A DNA stretch of 33,250 bases, from assembly GCA_964487215.1 (NCBI GenBank), contig CAZAPU010000003.1:1-33250 (forward strand). Reading direction: 5' to 3'. The DNA is from CAG-611 sp964487215. Its GTDB lineage: Bacteria; Bacillota_I; Bacilli_A; RF39; UBA660. This document shows positions 8,555 to 16,728 of this stretch, one piece after another (position 1 is the stretch's first letter; each line of letters starts with the position of its first letter). Under the pieces are notes generated by a model. That model saw nothing but the letters and a program-made list of their open reading frames with translations, made no database searches and had not been told where the DNA came from. Both the position numbers and the translations under genes were made by a program.

Positions 8555-9748
8555 TTAATTCTTATTTATAACTTTTTTTAAAACTCTTTCTAAGTCATCA
8601 AGACATTTTTCCTTTTTAAAATTTTTTAAATAATAATTAATACCATTTTTACCCCATTTTTCTAATTCCTCTTTGTTTTTATAATTATCTAATATAATTT
8701 TAGCAAGATTAGTATAATCAAGTGATTTACAAATCATTCCACAATTTGCTTCTTTTACTACTTCTTTTACTTCCCCATTAATTGCTCCAAAAATAGGTTT
8801 ACCTGCTAACATATAAGATTGTATTTTAGCTGGTAAAGTTGCATTAACTACTTCATTATCAGTCATTGTAATTATAAAAGCATCAGCAAGTTCATAATAC
8901 TTTTTCATCTCATCAACTGGATGATACCCATGAAACATAACATTATTTATTTTATATTTACTTACCATATCTTCACAAGTCTTCTTTGAAAGTCCATCTC
9001 CAACAATATGAAAGATAATATCTTTATTTTTCTTTAATAAATTAGCTGTTTCAATTATAGTTTCTACACTTTGAGCTGGTCCAATATTACCAGCAAAAAC
9101 TATATCAAACTTATCATTTTTATTCCATTTAATATTTTCATAAGCTGACTCTGCATAACTAGGTAAATATATAAAACCTTTGTTTTTTATATGTAATTCT
9201 TTCTCAAAATAGTTTTTAAAAGATTTAGAACTAATAGTTATTAAATCTGCTTTATTATAAGCATTTTTACTCCATTTATAAAGTATTTTATAAGCAAAAG
9301 AATTTTTACTAATACCTCCAGTTGTTATACTAATTGGCCATTGATCTAAAGTATAAATTACAAGTGGGATTTTTTTCATTTTCTTAACTACAATTGCTGG
9401 CCAAGTCATTGTAATTGGTGACAATTGAAACACATAAACAATATCAAAATCTTTTTTCATGAAAAAGGCTTTAATACTTCCAAATATTGCAAACCACATG
9501 TAATTAATTATCATTGAAATTAAAGAGTTACCTCTACCTACTAAAGAACATCTATTAATTTTTACACCATTTATTACTTGATTTCTATTTTTAAACCATT
9601 TATATTCTTTTAAAACCTTACCTTTGGGATAATTAGGAAGCCCTGTTAAAACAGTTACATCATTACCTCTTTTCACTAACTCAAAACAAATATCATTAAT
9701 TCTAAAATTTTCAGGAAAAAAATGTTGACATACTACTAATATTTTCAT
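8555..9748 (-). CDS. GT4 glycosyltransferase, WbuB/WcaI-like
   Basis: GT-B fold transferase of 397 residues. The N-terminal QHFFPENFRINDICFELVKR and LPNYPKGK motifs match the WbuB/WcaI group, which adds sugars such as N-acetylfucosamine or fucose to lipid-linked oligosaccharides. The C-terminal half carries FAGNIGPAQSVETI (about 217-230), HIVGDG and a GKPIFGAINGEV region. The TGA of the upstream GT8 gene overlaps its ATG (ATGA), so translation is coupled. A strong terminator follows. Donor and acceptor cannot be read from the sequence. Confidence 0.85.
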   Translation of the reverse strand: MKILVVCQHFFPENFRINDICFELVKRGNDVTVLTGLPNYPKGKVLKEYKWFKNRNQVINGVKINRCSLVGRGNSLISMIINYMWFAIFGSIKAFFMKKDFDIVYVFQLSPITMTWPAIVVKKMKKIPLVIYTLDQWPISITTGGISKNSFAYKILYKWSKNAYNKADLITISSKSFKNYFEKELHIKNKGFIYLPSYAESAYENIKWNKNDKFDIVFAGNIGPAQSVETIIETANLLKKNKDIIFHIVGDGLSKKTCEDMVSKYKINNVMFHGYHPVDEMKKYYELADAFIITMTDNEVVNATLPAKIQSYMLAGKPIFGAINGEVKEVVKEANCGMICKSLDYTNLAKIILDNYKNKEELEKWGKNGINYYLKNFKKEKCLDDLERVLKKVINKN

Positions 9749-10755
9749 TTCAAGCCCTGAACTTTCTTATTCATATCACTGAGATATTTTTTTTGAGCTA
9801 ATTTATGAATTGGTATGTACATGAATCTAGGTAATAGTTTATATAGAAATCTTTGAATTTTAAAAATTTTTGTTCTGTTTACAATTTTTTTAGGTTCATC
9901 AATCCAAGGAGAAATATTTTGATATTTTGCATATATTTCATTTTGTGGATGAATACTATTTTCTTCCCAAGGCCTACCTGTCATTGCTCCCATACAATGA
10001 TAAATAATTGGATTATCATATTCTTTCTTTATTTCTTCATAAGTATTATAATACTCTGGTTTCAAATCATACATTTTTAATGATTCTTTAATACCATAAA
10101 TATAAAATCCACTATTAAAATTATATTTTAAATTTAGATACATAAATTTATTTCTAAATAATACATTTAATATATCTTGATCAACTGTATAATATCCACA
10201 TCTTTCATTCTTTAGATGATTTATTATTTGATCTTTACACTTATATTTCAACCAGTTTTTTTGATTTATTAAAAGAACTCCTCCATTATAGTACTTATCT
10301 GTTAAAGGAATATTTATAAATGATTTATATGAATTCATTGTACAATCATATGTGGCAGCTAAAATATTATCATTTAAATTCATGTTACATAACTCTTTTA
10401 ATGAACCATTAATTATAGTATCACCATCTAATTGTAGAATTAAATTACTAGGTAAATCTAATTCTGAAACAGCCATAAGTTTAAAATAAGTTGTATAAGT
10501 TCCTTTAAATGGCGATACTTTTAAATCAATTAATTGTTTAAGAATTTTTTTTGTATCAACAATAATAAGATTTCTGTTATATTTTTTTATTACTTCATCA
10601 AATTTATCTAAATTTGATTTACTAATGTTATCATTCAATAAATAAATATTTATTTGATCTAAATCTTTATTGTTTTCTAAAAGTGATGTTACTGATACTC
10701 CAGTAATAGTTGCATAATTATCATTACTTTGATATAAAACATTTAATATATTCAT
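9745..10755 (-). CDS. GT8-family glycosyltransferase
   Basis: Retaining GT-A enzyme of 336 residues. GT8 landmarks are the N-terminal SNDNYATITGVSVTSLL region, the DGD metal motif (110-112), YYNGGVLLIN (about 155-164), YTVDQDILN, and HCMGAMTGRPW as the C-terminal H-x-G...PW signature. GT8 enzymes typically move glucose or galactose from the UDP sugar. The extra C-terminal basic tail resembles the membrane-contacting tail of LPS-type GT8 enzymes. It is the first gene of a two-gene unit with the GT4 gene and is divergent from the epimerase gene, with both promoters in the 106-bp gap. Confidence 0.87.
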   Translation of the reverse strand: MNILNVLYQSNDNYATITGVSVTSLLENNKDLDQINIYLLNDNISKSNLDKFDEVIKKYNRNLIIVDTKKILKQLIDLKVSPFKGTYTTYFKLMAVSELDLPSNLILQLDGDTIINGSLKELCNMNLNDNILAATYDCTMNSYKSFINIPLTDKYYNGGVLLINQKNWLKYKCKDQIINHLKNERCGYYTVDQDILNVLFRNKFMYLNLKYNFNSGFYIYGIKESLKMYDLKPEYYNTYEEIKKEYDNPIIYHCMGAMTGRPWEENSIHPQNEIYAKYQNISPWIDEPKKIVNRTKIFKIQRFLYKLLPRFMYIPIHKLAQKKYLSDMNKKVQGLK

Positions 10756-10778
10756 ACTTACACTCCTAATTTATTTTT

Positions 10779-10787
10779 ATTATAGCA
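10779..10787 (-). promoter_or_regulatory. extended -10 promoter element (GT8-GT4 unit)
   Basis: TGCTATAAT on the minus strand, with TTTACT 18 bp upstream of the TATAAT as a possible -35. It faces away from the plus-strand promoter at 10814-10843, so the two units are divergent. Confidence 0.5.
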
Positions 10788-10813
10788 AATATTAAATATC
10801 AAAGTAAATAGTA

Positions 10814-10843
10814 TTGACTTATATTTAATTTTTAAGGTATAGT
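10814..10843 (+). promoter_or_regulatory. sigma-A-like promoter of the epimerase gene
   Basis: TTGACT (10814-10819), 18-bp spacer, TATAGT (10838-10843), then a GGGAGG ribosome binding site at 10851-10856 and ATG at 10862. This is the closest match to the -35/-10 consensus in the window. Confidence 0.65.
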
Positions 10844-10861
10844 AATTTACGGGAGGATACT

Positions 10862-11716
10862 ATGAATATATTAGTAACAGGTGCCAATGGTTATATTGGA
10901 CATAATCTTGTAAAAAAATTACTTGATGAAGGTCATCAAGTAATTGCTTGTGGTATTAATAATGATAAAATTGATAAAAGAGCACTATATAAGAATATTA
11001 ATATTTTTGACACTACAGTTGATTTTTATAATGAATTTGATTGCCCAGATGCATTAATTCATCTTGCATGGAGGGATGGTTTTAAACATAATTCAGATAA
11101 ACATATTTCTGATTTGCCTTACCATTACTTATTTTTAAAAAAAATGATTGAATCAGGTACAACAAATATATCTGTATTAGGCACAATGCATGAAATTGGC
11201 TTTTTTGAAGGAAAAATTGATGATAATACACCTTGCAACCCTTTATCAAATTATGGTATTGCAAAAAACACTTTAAGACAATTATTATTTGCCCTAAAAA
11301 CCAAATATGATTTTGATTTAAAATGGCTAAGATGTTTTTACATTTATGGTGATGATAAAAATAATCATTCTATTTTTACCAAATTAATTGAAGCAGAAGA
11401 AGATGGTAAAACAGAATTTCCTTTTACGACTGGAAAAAATCAATATGATTTTACAAATATAAAAGATTTATCTGAAATGATTAGTTTATGTATTCTTCAA
11501 CAAGAAGTAAATGGTATAATTAATTGTTGTTCTGGAGTTCCAATTTCATTAAAAGATAAAGTAGAAAAATTTATTGAGGATAATAATTTTAAAATTAAAC
11601 TTGCATATGGTGTTTATCCTGATAGACCATATGATTCAAAAATTATTTATGGCGATAATACAAAAATTGAACAAATAATACAAAATAAAATTAATATAAG
11701 AAAAAAATCCATTTAA
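10862..11716 (+). CDS. NAD(P)-dependent sugar epimerase/dehydratase (extended SDR)
   Basis: Extended short-chain dehydrogenase of 284 residues. The Rossmann motif is GANGYIG (7-13), the catalytic pair is Tyr131 and Lys135 (YGIAK), and the serine-position region is SVLGTMHEIG. The likely substrate is a nucleotide-activated sugar, but the subgroup (epimerase, reductase or dehydratase) is not clear. It is shorter than RmlB/GalE (about 330), closer to reductase-like members. One of only two plus-strand genes here. It is flanked by a divergent promoter region and by a terminator palindrome shared with the converging GT2 gene, with a 4-nt overlap of the two coding regions. Confidence 0.83.
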   Translation: MNILVTGANGYIGHNLVKKLLDEGHQVIACGINNDKIDKRALYKNINIFDTTVDFYNEFDCPDALIHLAWRDGFKHNSDKHISDLPYHYLFLKKMIESGTTNISVLGTMHEIGFFEGKIDDNTPCNPLSNYGIAKNTLRQLLFALKTKYDFDLKWLRCFYIYGDDKNNHSIFTKLIEAEEDGKTEFPFTTGKNQYDFTNIKDLSEMISLCILQQEVNGIINCCSGVPISLKDKVEKFIEDNNFKIKLAYGVYPDRPYDSKIIYGDNTKIEQIIQNKINIRKKSI

Positions 11717-11727
11717 ATGGATTTTTT
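11702..11727. terminator. bidirectional palindromic terminator centred on two stop codons
   Basis: Perfect 26-bp palindrome (13-bp arms, A-run to T-run) centred at 11714/11715. It serves as terminator on both strands. The plus-strand TAA (11714-11716) and the minus-strand TAA (11715-11713) overlap in its centre, so both converging genes end inside it and both proteins end in KKSI. Confidence 0.85.
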
Positions 11728-12777
11728 ATTTTTTCTAAATAATAACATTCCCCATGATAGTTTACTATAAAAGTTAATAAAAAATATTATATATTTTTTA
11801 TTATATTTTTTATTAATACCTAGTTCATCCTTTATAAAACCATAATCTACATTATTATATCCCTTTACACCTAACTCTGCAATTACTGCAGCAATACTGG
11901 CCTTCTTTATACATTTTTTTTCTGAATACCCTAATGTTTTTGCAATTGCATAAGTTTCATAATATGCACATTTTATTGAGTCATTACACACTTCCTGCTT
12001 TAGGGAAATATTTTCACCAACACCTCTAAAACATAATATGCTTGGATAAAAAATAACATCATAATAATAATTCATTTTTGCAGCAAATGCAAAATCTGAT
12101 GAAGGAAAATATTCATCATTTAAACCACCAATTTCCAAAGCTTTTTGTTTATTAATAAATAAGCAACTTGCTACAGGAAAGATGTCTTTCATATTATCCT
12201 CTAAAGTTAAAAAAATCGGCTTTTTTCTTCTTAATTTTATAAATAAATTCACAAATTTATTTATAGGTTTTGTATTTAATTTAGAACTTTTTGAATCAAA
12301 TTCATCAATATAACATCCAATTAATCCTGCATTTTTTCCATAATTATTGGCAATATTCATCATTTCTTCAAGATATGTTTCTTTCATAGTATCATCATCA
12401 TGTAATGAACAATACCATGGACTTCTACATAATTCAACTACTCTATTCCAATTGCCATATTGTCCTATGTTTATTTCATTTCTATAATAAACAACATTAG
12501 TATATCTTTTACAATACTTTATCATAAGTTTTTCTGTTGCTTCGTCATATCCTGAATCGTCTACTACAATAATTTCATATGGTTTTTTATATGTTTGATT
12601 AAGAGCACTATCAAGAGCATTCTTTAAACCATGTGCTCTTTTATATGTAATTATCATAATTGATACTTCAGGTTTTCTATTTGAGTGTTTTCCTGCTATT
12701 TTAAGTGATTTTATTTTTTTATATCTTTTAAAATTATTTTCCTTATTATTCCATTTACTCCAATTGATTTTTTTCAT
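11713..12777 (-). CDS. GT2 glycosyltransferase
   Basis: Single GT-A domain protein of 354 residues. VSIMIITYKRAHGL at about 39-52 opens the nucleotide-binding fold, VVDDSG (about 75-80) is the uridine-site acid pair, and SLHDDDT (about 124-130) is the metal motif. FPSSDFAFA provides the acidic catalytic region. No membrane segment. It follows the flippase gene by 14 nt with an AGGAGA site, and is the last gene of the GacIJK-like unit, whose mRNA ends at the palindromic terminator. It may act on the side chain made by that unit, but this is inferred only from position. Confidence 0.83.
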   Translation of the reverse strand: MKKINWSKWNNKENNFKRYKKIKSLKIAGKHSNRKPEVSIMIITYKRAHGLKNALDSALNQTYKKPYEIIVVDDSGYDEATEKLMIKYCKRYTNVVYYRNEINIGQYGNWNRVVELCRSPWYCSLHDDDTMKETYLEEMMNIANNYGKNAGLIGCYIDEFDSKSSKLNTKPINKFVNLFIKLRRKKPIFLTLEDNMKDIFPVASCLFINKQKALEIGGLNDEYFPSSDFAFAAKMNYYYDVIFYPSILCFRGVGENISLKQEVCNDSIKCAYYETYAIAKTLGYSEKKCIKKASIAAVIAELGVKGYNNVDYGFIKDELGINKKYNKKYIIFFINFYSKLSWGMLLFRKNKKSI

Positions 12778-12791
12778 TTAAATTCTCCTAA

Positions 12792-14003
12792 CTACATTTT
12801 TTTTCTTAAAAATACATAACTACAAAGAAATATTACAAACTCAATTAGCATCGTAATTATATATGAGTATATTGCTCCATTTAAATTATCTATCATAAAT
12901 ATTGATAATATTATTGCAATTATTGCAGATATTGAAAACAAAATAATTTGTATATTTATTTTTCTCATAATTGTCATTGCAGAATAAATAATAGTTACAC
13001 CACCTGTACAAATACCCGCAAATATTAATAAAGCAATCTCAAAATTAAAAGTATTTAAATTAGTTTGATATATAAATCCCAAAACTGGTGCACCTATAAA
13101 ATACATTATTATACTTAATAAAATTCCAAATCCAAAAAATAAAAGCAATATTTTTTTTATATTTAAAAAGAAAGTACTATTACTTTTTTTATGATATTGA
13201 TCTACTAAAGATTTAAATAACGGTTGAATTAAAAATTGAGCAAACAAAGTTAATAATGATGCTGGTAATACAATAATTCCAAAATAACCTTGATCTAAAT
13301 CAGTTAATCTTAAATCAACAAAATATCTAGTAATATTAGTAATTAATAAAGTTAAAAAAGCAAATATAAAAATTGGAAAACATTTTTTTAATAAAGAAAT
13401 TGTTTTATTATTAATTTCAATTTTAGTTAAACTATATTTTTCACATACTCTTTTATCATATAAAAAAGTAAATAATCCATAAACAAATATAAAACTTAAA
13501 CTTGAAATCAATATATTTTTTGTAGATAAAAATAAGATAATAAATAATATTGTAGAAGTCAATGCTTTAAAACTCATCGATTTTCCTACTTGCACCAAAT
13601 TATCATTTTTTTGCATTATACCATAATAACTATCGCTTATTGATTCAAAAGCACGATATAGTACAAAAAACAGTATTAATGTAATCTTATTAATTGAATA
13701 AGCATTACTAAAACAAAATATAAGTGTCACTATAATCATAATAATATCTGAAACATATTTTAACGATACATAATTACTATCTGAATACTCTTTAGTTGTA
13801 TCACTAACATGATAGACTCTTCCTCCATAATTGCCAATCATTGAAAATAAAGAAGCAATATAAAAGGCATATGAAAATTGTCCTAAAGTTGACACATCAC
13901 TAGACCAGCTAATAAACATAGTTAAAAAAATCGAATATATAGAATTTAAAGTTATACCAATTGCATTCCATACTATTGATTTATTTAGTAATTTATTTTT
14001 CAT
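12792..14003 (-). CDS. Wzx/GacK-like polysaccharide flippase
   Basis: Protein of 403 residues with twelve to thirteen hydrophobic helices and an MOP-superfamily (Wzx/MATE-like) profile. It opens with LLNKSIVWNAIGITLNSIYS, typical of polysaccharide biosynthesis flippases. It overlaps the DUF2304 gene by 11 nt, in the same order (GT2, DUF2304, flippase) as gacI-gacJ-gacK of the group A Streptococcus carbohydrate locus. There GacK is proposed to flip Und-P-GlcNAc. By analogy it may flip the lipid-linked sugar made by its neighbour. Role inferred from synteny; substrate unknown. Confidence 0.8.
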   Translation of the reverse strand: MKNKLLNKSIVWNAIGITLNSIYSIFLTMFISWSSDVSTLGQFSYAFYIASLFSMIGNYGGRVYHVSDTTKEYSDSNYVSLKYVSDIIMIIVTLIFCFSNAYSINKITLILFFVLYRAFESISDSYYGIMQKNDNLVQVGKSMSFKALTSTILFIILFLSTKNILISSLSFIFVYGLFTFLYDKRVCEKYSLTKIEINNKTISLLKKCFPIFIFAFLTLLITNITRYFVDLRLTDLDQGYFGIIVLPASLLTLFAQFLIQPLFKSLVDQYHKKSNSTFFLNIKKILLLFFGFGILLSIIMYFIGAPVLGFIYQTNLNTFNFEIALLIFAGICTGGVTIIYSAMTIMRKINIQIILFSISAIIAIILSIFMIDNLNGAIYSYIITMLIEFVIFLCSYVFLRKKM

Positions 14004-14334
14004 CTTTTTTTTCCTTTAGTAATGAAACCTCTTGAATTAATATTCTTATTTTTTCTGTTTGACTTGATACTATTATTGTAAGTGAAATACACACTATCAA
14101 AAGTATTCCAATAATTAATGCAAAAATTAAATTTGATGCAACTTGTATTCCGATGATTTTAGTTAACCAAATTAAAACATTTGGAAAAACTGAAAGTATT
14201 AATAAAACAAAAGTTGAAGCAAGCCATACAAGTGAATACTTAATTGTAATTTTTCCTTTTCTTACAAAAAGTAAAACAATTAATATTAATACTATAGAAA
14301 ATAAAATAGAAATTATTTTTAAATTGGTTGACAT
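13993..14334 (-). CDS. DUF2304 membrane protein, GacJ-like partner
   Basis: Protein of 113 residues with three hydrophobic helices and a short charged C-terminal tail (QTEKIRILIQEVSLLKEK) that may form a coiled coil. This is the DUF2304 layout, and the length is about that of GacJ, which binds the Und-P-GlcNAc synthase GacI and raises its activity in Streptococcus pyogenes. The stop of the upstream synthase gene and this ATG share one base (TAATG), and the AGGAGGT site lies inside the upstream coding end, so the pair is tightly coupled. It overlaps the flippase gene by 11 nt. Confidence 0.82.
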   Translation of the reverse strand: MSTNLKIISILFSIVLILIVLLFVRKGKITIKYSLVWLASTFVLLILSVFPNVLIWLTKIIGIQVASNLIFALIIGILLIVCISLTIIVSSQTEKIRILIQEVSLLKEKKDEK

Positions 14335-15047
14335 TATTTATACCTCCTAATACTTACAATTAGTAATGATAAACAAACATTTATCATATAATAAACAGAT
14401 TTCCAAGCATGAATTGAAGATTTACCTTCTTTTCTTTCATGCATTTTTACAGGAATTTCTTCTATTTTTAATTTATTTTTTAATAAAACAACACTTGATT
14501 CAGGCTCCGGATATTCATGTGGATAATGTTTTTGAAACAACGATATTACTTTTTTATTAGCAGCTCTAAATCCACTAGTTGGATCTTTAATTTTTTTACC
14601 AGTAAACAATTTTATAAAAAACGATATTATTTTTATTCCTATTCTTCTAACACCTGTTGACTTAAATTCACTTGAGGTTTTATCAATAAATCTAGATCCT
14701 ATTACAAAATCTGCTTTTTTATCAATAATTGGTTTAATAATTGTTGAAACATAATTTACATCATGTTGTCCATCTCCATCAAATTGTATCGCAATATCAT
14801 AATTATTTAAATGAGCATATTTATAACCAGTTTGTACTGCTCCCCCTATTCCTAAATTTTGAATCAAATTAATATGTGGAATATTGTTTTTTTCTAATAC
14901 TTCTTTAGTTGTATCTTTTGATCCGTCATTAATTACAATAGCATCTAATTTTAGATCATAATTTTTATTATAATTTAAAATCATATTGTAAGTATTTAAA
15001 ATGCTTTTTTCCTCATTATATGCTGGTATAATTAATAAAATTTTCAC
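14334..15047 (-). CDS. GacI-like GT2, polyprenyl-phosphate sugar synthase
   Basis: DPM1-class GT2 of about 237 residues: LLIIPAYNEE, INDGSKDTT, DGDGQHD metal motif (about residue 90), DPTSGFRAANKK, and one hydrophobic segment at the C-terminus. It is predicted to make an Und-P-sugar on the cytoplasmic face. An upstream GTG at 15056 overlaps the ribosome binding site, whereas AGGAG lies 8 nt from the GTG at 15047, which I take as the start. With the DUF2304 gene and flippase downstream it reproduces gacI-gacJ-gacK order. GlcNAc as cargo is only an analogy. Confidence 0.87.
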   Translation of the reverse strand: MKILLIIPAYNEEKSILNTYNMILNYNKNYDLKLDAIVINDGSKDTTKEVLEKNNIPHINLIQNLGIGGAVQTGYKYAHLNNYDIAIQFDGDGQHDVNYVSTIIKPIIDKKADFVIGSRFIDKTSSEFKSTGVRRIGIKIISFFIKLFTGKKIKDPTSGFRAANKKVISLFQKHYPHEYPEPESSVVLLKNKLKIEEIPVKMHERKEGKSSIHAWKSVYYMINVCLSLLIVSIRRYK

Positions 15048-15066
15048 TACTATCACTCCTAAGATT

Positions 15067-15075
15067 ATTGTAACA
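15067..15075 (-). promoter_or_regulatory. extended -10 promoter element (GacIJK-like unit)
   Basis: TGTTACAAT on the minus strand, 19 bp upstream of the GTG at 15047. A poor -35 (TTAACT) is 19 bp upstream. Confidence 0.45.
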
Positions 15076-15127
15076 TATTTAGCAACAAATTAGTTAATTT
15101 ATTTATATATTAAATACATTATATTTT

Positions 15128-16663
15128 TTAAAGAAAATACTTAATAACATATAAAATTGCACATAAATTTATTATTATTAATCCTATAGTATAAAACACC
15201 TTATATTTAGGCATAATAATTTTTTGTTTATTATCAAGCAATGGAATAAATAATAATATTATGAAAGGTATAAAATATCTTGCTTGAATGCCAAATATTT
15301 CTATGCCTCCAACTGGAGTCCATAATAAATAAAATGATAATGATATTATAGTATAAATTATAAACGGTAAAATAAATAATAAAATCTTATCAATTCTTTT
15401 TAACCCTGTTTTTACTTTTTCAAAAAATATAGTATGTATCAATAATATATAATAAAGAATAATTAAATACATATTGGTATATATTTCCCACCATCCCATT
15501 CTTCTTCCTACAAAATCAGTCATAAAATAATAAAGATATGTCTTTATTGTAGAAAAAAATGTATGAATAAAAGATAAAGGATTATTTAATAAATATTTAA
15601 TTTGACCAATTGTATCAATATTATAACCATCAATAATTGATCCATTAATTGATATATAGCTCATATTATGTATCAATTCTAAAAGAATTAATATTAGTAT
15701 TGCAATTATACCAAAAATCAAAATTAATTTTTCTTTTTTTTCACTTTTTTTCCAATTAGGTATAAGAATTAAAAGTAATAATACCAATATAATATATAAA
15801 TATTTTGTTATTCCAACTAAGAATAATAATATAAGTAGGATTATAATATTTCTAATATTTAATTTTTCGTACGATTTTTTTAAAAATAAAACATATGAAA
15901 TAAATAATAAAGAAGCTGTATTTAAAATAACATCTGCTGAAATGGAAGCTGATTGATGTAAAAACATTGGATTCAATAAATATACCAAAAATAATAGTTT
16001 TCCAAACGGAATTTTTTTTATAATAAAATATCCAAATAATAAGTATAAAATAGAATTTAAAATTCTACCAATATAAATAGCAATTAAAAAATTAAAGTTA
16101 AATATTTCTGCAATTTTAATTCCTATTGCAGGCATTAAATACACAATAAAAGAATATTTAGCAACGGGTACCTCATTTGTTATTTGTTTATCATTCCAAT
16201 TGGTTTTATGATTAATCATATTAATAAAATTTTGATAAGAATTAACATCATCTTGTTGATATTTTATTAGATCTACTGGCAAATTTACAATTAAATTCCT
16301 CTCTTCATTTTTTTTAGAAATTAAATTACCATTTGATACATCATATGCCTTATTAATATGTGCTTGTTCATCTGCAACATGATAAGGTAAAACAAAAATA
16401 CAAAACAAAAGAATAAGTGGTATAGCAAGCAATAAAAATAAATTTTCGTTTTTCTCTTTTGAAATTTTATATAAATAAATAAAATAAATAACAAATATTA
16501 TTATTAAAACTATATTAATTATTAATCCAAATATATTTGTATTCTTTAATACTAGTATGTTTAGTATATTAGTAAAGGTAATTACTGTAATTACTAATGA
16601 AAATATAAATTCAATAACAAATAACCAAAAATTACTAATTTTCTTTTTACTATTTTTTATCAT
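15128..16663 (-). CDS. DUF2142-family GT-C-like membrane protein
   Basis: Protein of 511 residues with ten or more membrane helices. HVADEQAHINKAY (95-107) is the DUF2142 form of the acidic first-loop motif (typically PDEPAH), and LNPMFLHQSASISAD is also typical of the family. Members lie in capsule and wall-polymer loci and are thought to be lipid-sugar-dependent transferases acting outside the cell. Position just upstream of the GacIJK-like set suggests it uses the lipid-linked sugar that set makes, the role GacL has in Streptococcus. It has its own extended -10 promoter and a GGAG site before the ATG. Activity not proven for the family. Confidence 0.8.
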   Translation of the reverse strand: MIKNSKKKISNFWLFVIEFIFSLVITVITFTNILNILVLKNTNIFGLIINIVLIIIFVIYFIYLYKISKEKNENLFLLLAIPLILLFCIFVLPYHVADEQAHINKAYDVSNGNLISKKNEERNLIVNLPVDLIKYQQDDVNSYQNFINMINHKTNWNDKQITNEVPVAKYSFIVYLMPAIGIKIAEIFNFNFLIAIYIGRILNSILYLLFGYFIIKKIPFGKLLFLVYLLNPMFLHQSASISADVILNTASLLFISYVLFLKKSYEKLNIRNIIILLILLFLVGITKYLYIILVLLLLILIPNWKKSEKKEKLILIFGIIAILILILLELIHNMSYISINGSIIDGYNIDTIGQIKYLLNNPLSFIHTFFSTIKTYLYYFMTDFVGRRMGWWEIYTNMYLIILYYILLIHTIFFEKVKTGLKRIDKILLFILPFIIYTIISLSFYLLWTPVGGIEIFGIQARYFIPFIILLFIPLLDNKQKIIMPKYKVFYTIGLIIINLCAILYVIKYFL

Positions 16664-16688
16664 TTTTTACTCCTCAAATTAATTATAA

Positions 16689-16697
16689 ATTATATCA
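16689..16697 (-). promoter_or_regulatory. extended -10 promoter element (DUF2142 gene)
   Basis: TGATATAAT on the minus strand, about 26 bp upstream of the ATG at 16663, with a weak -35 region. Confidence 0.45.
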
Positions 16698-16728
16698 AAT
16701 TTTTTCAATTGTTGTATTATTTAATATA

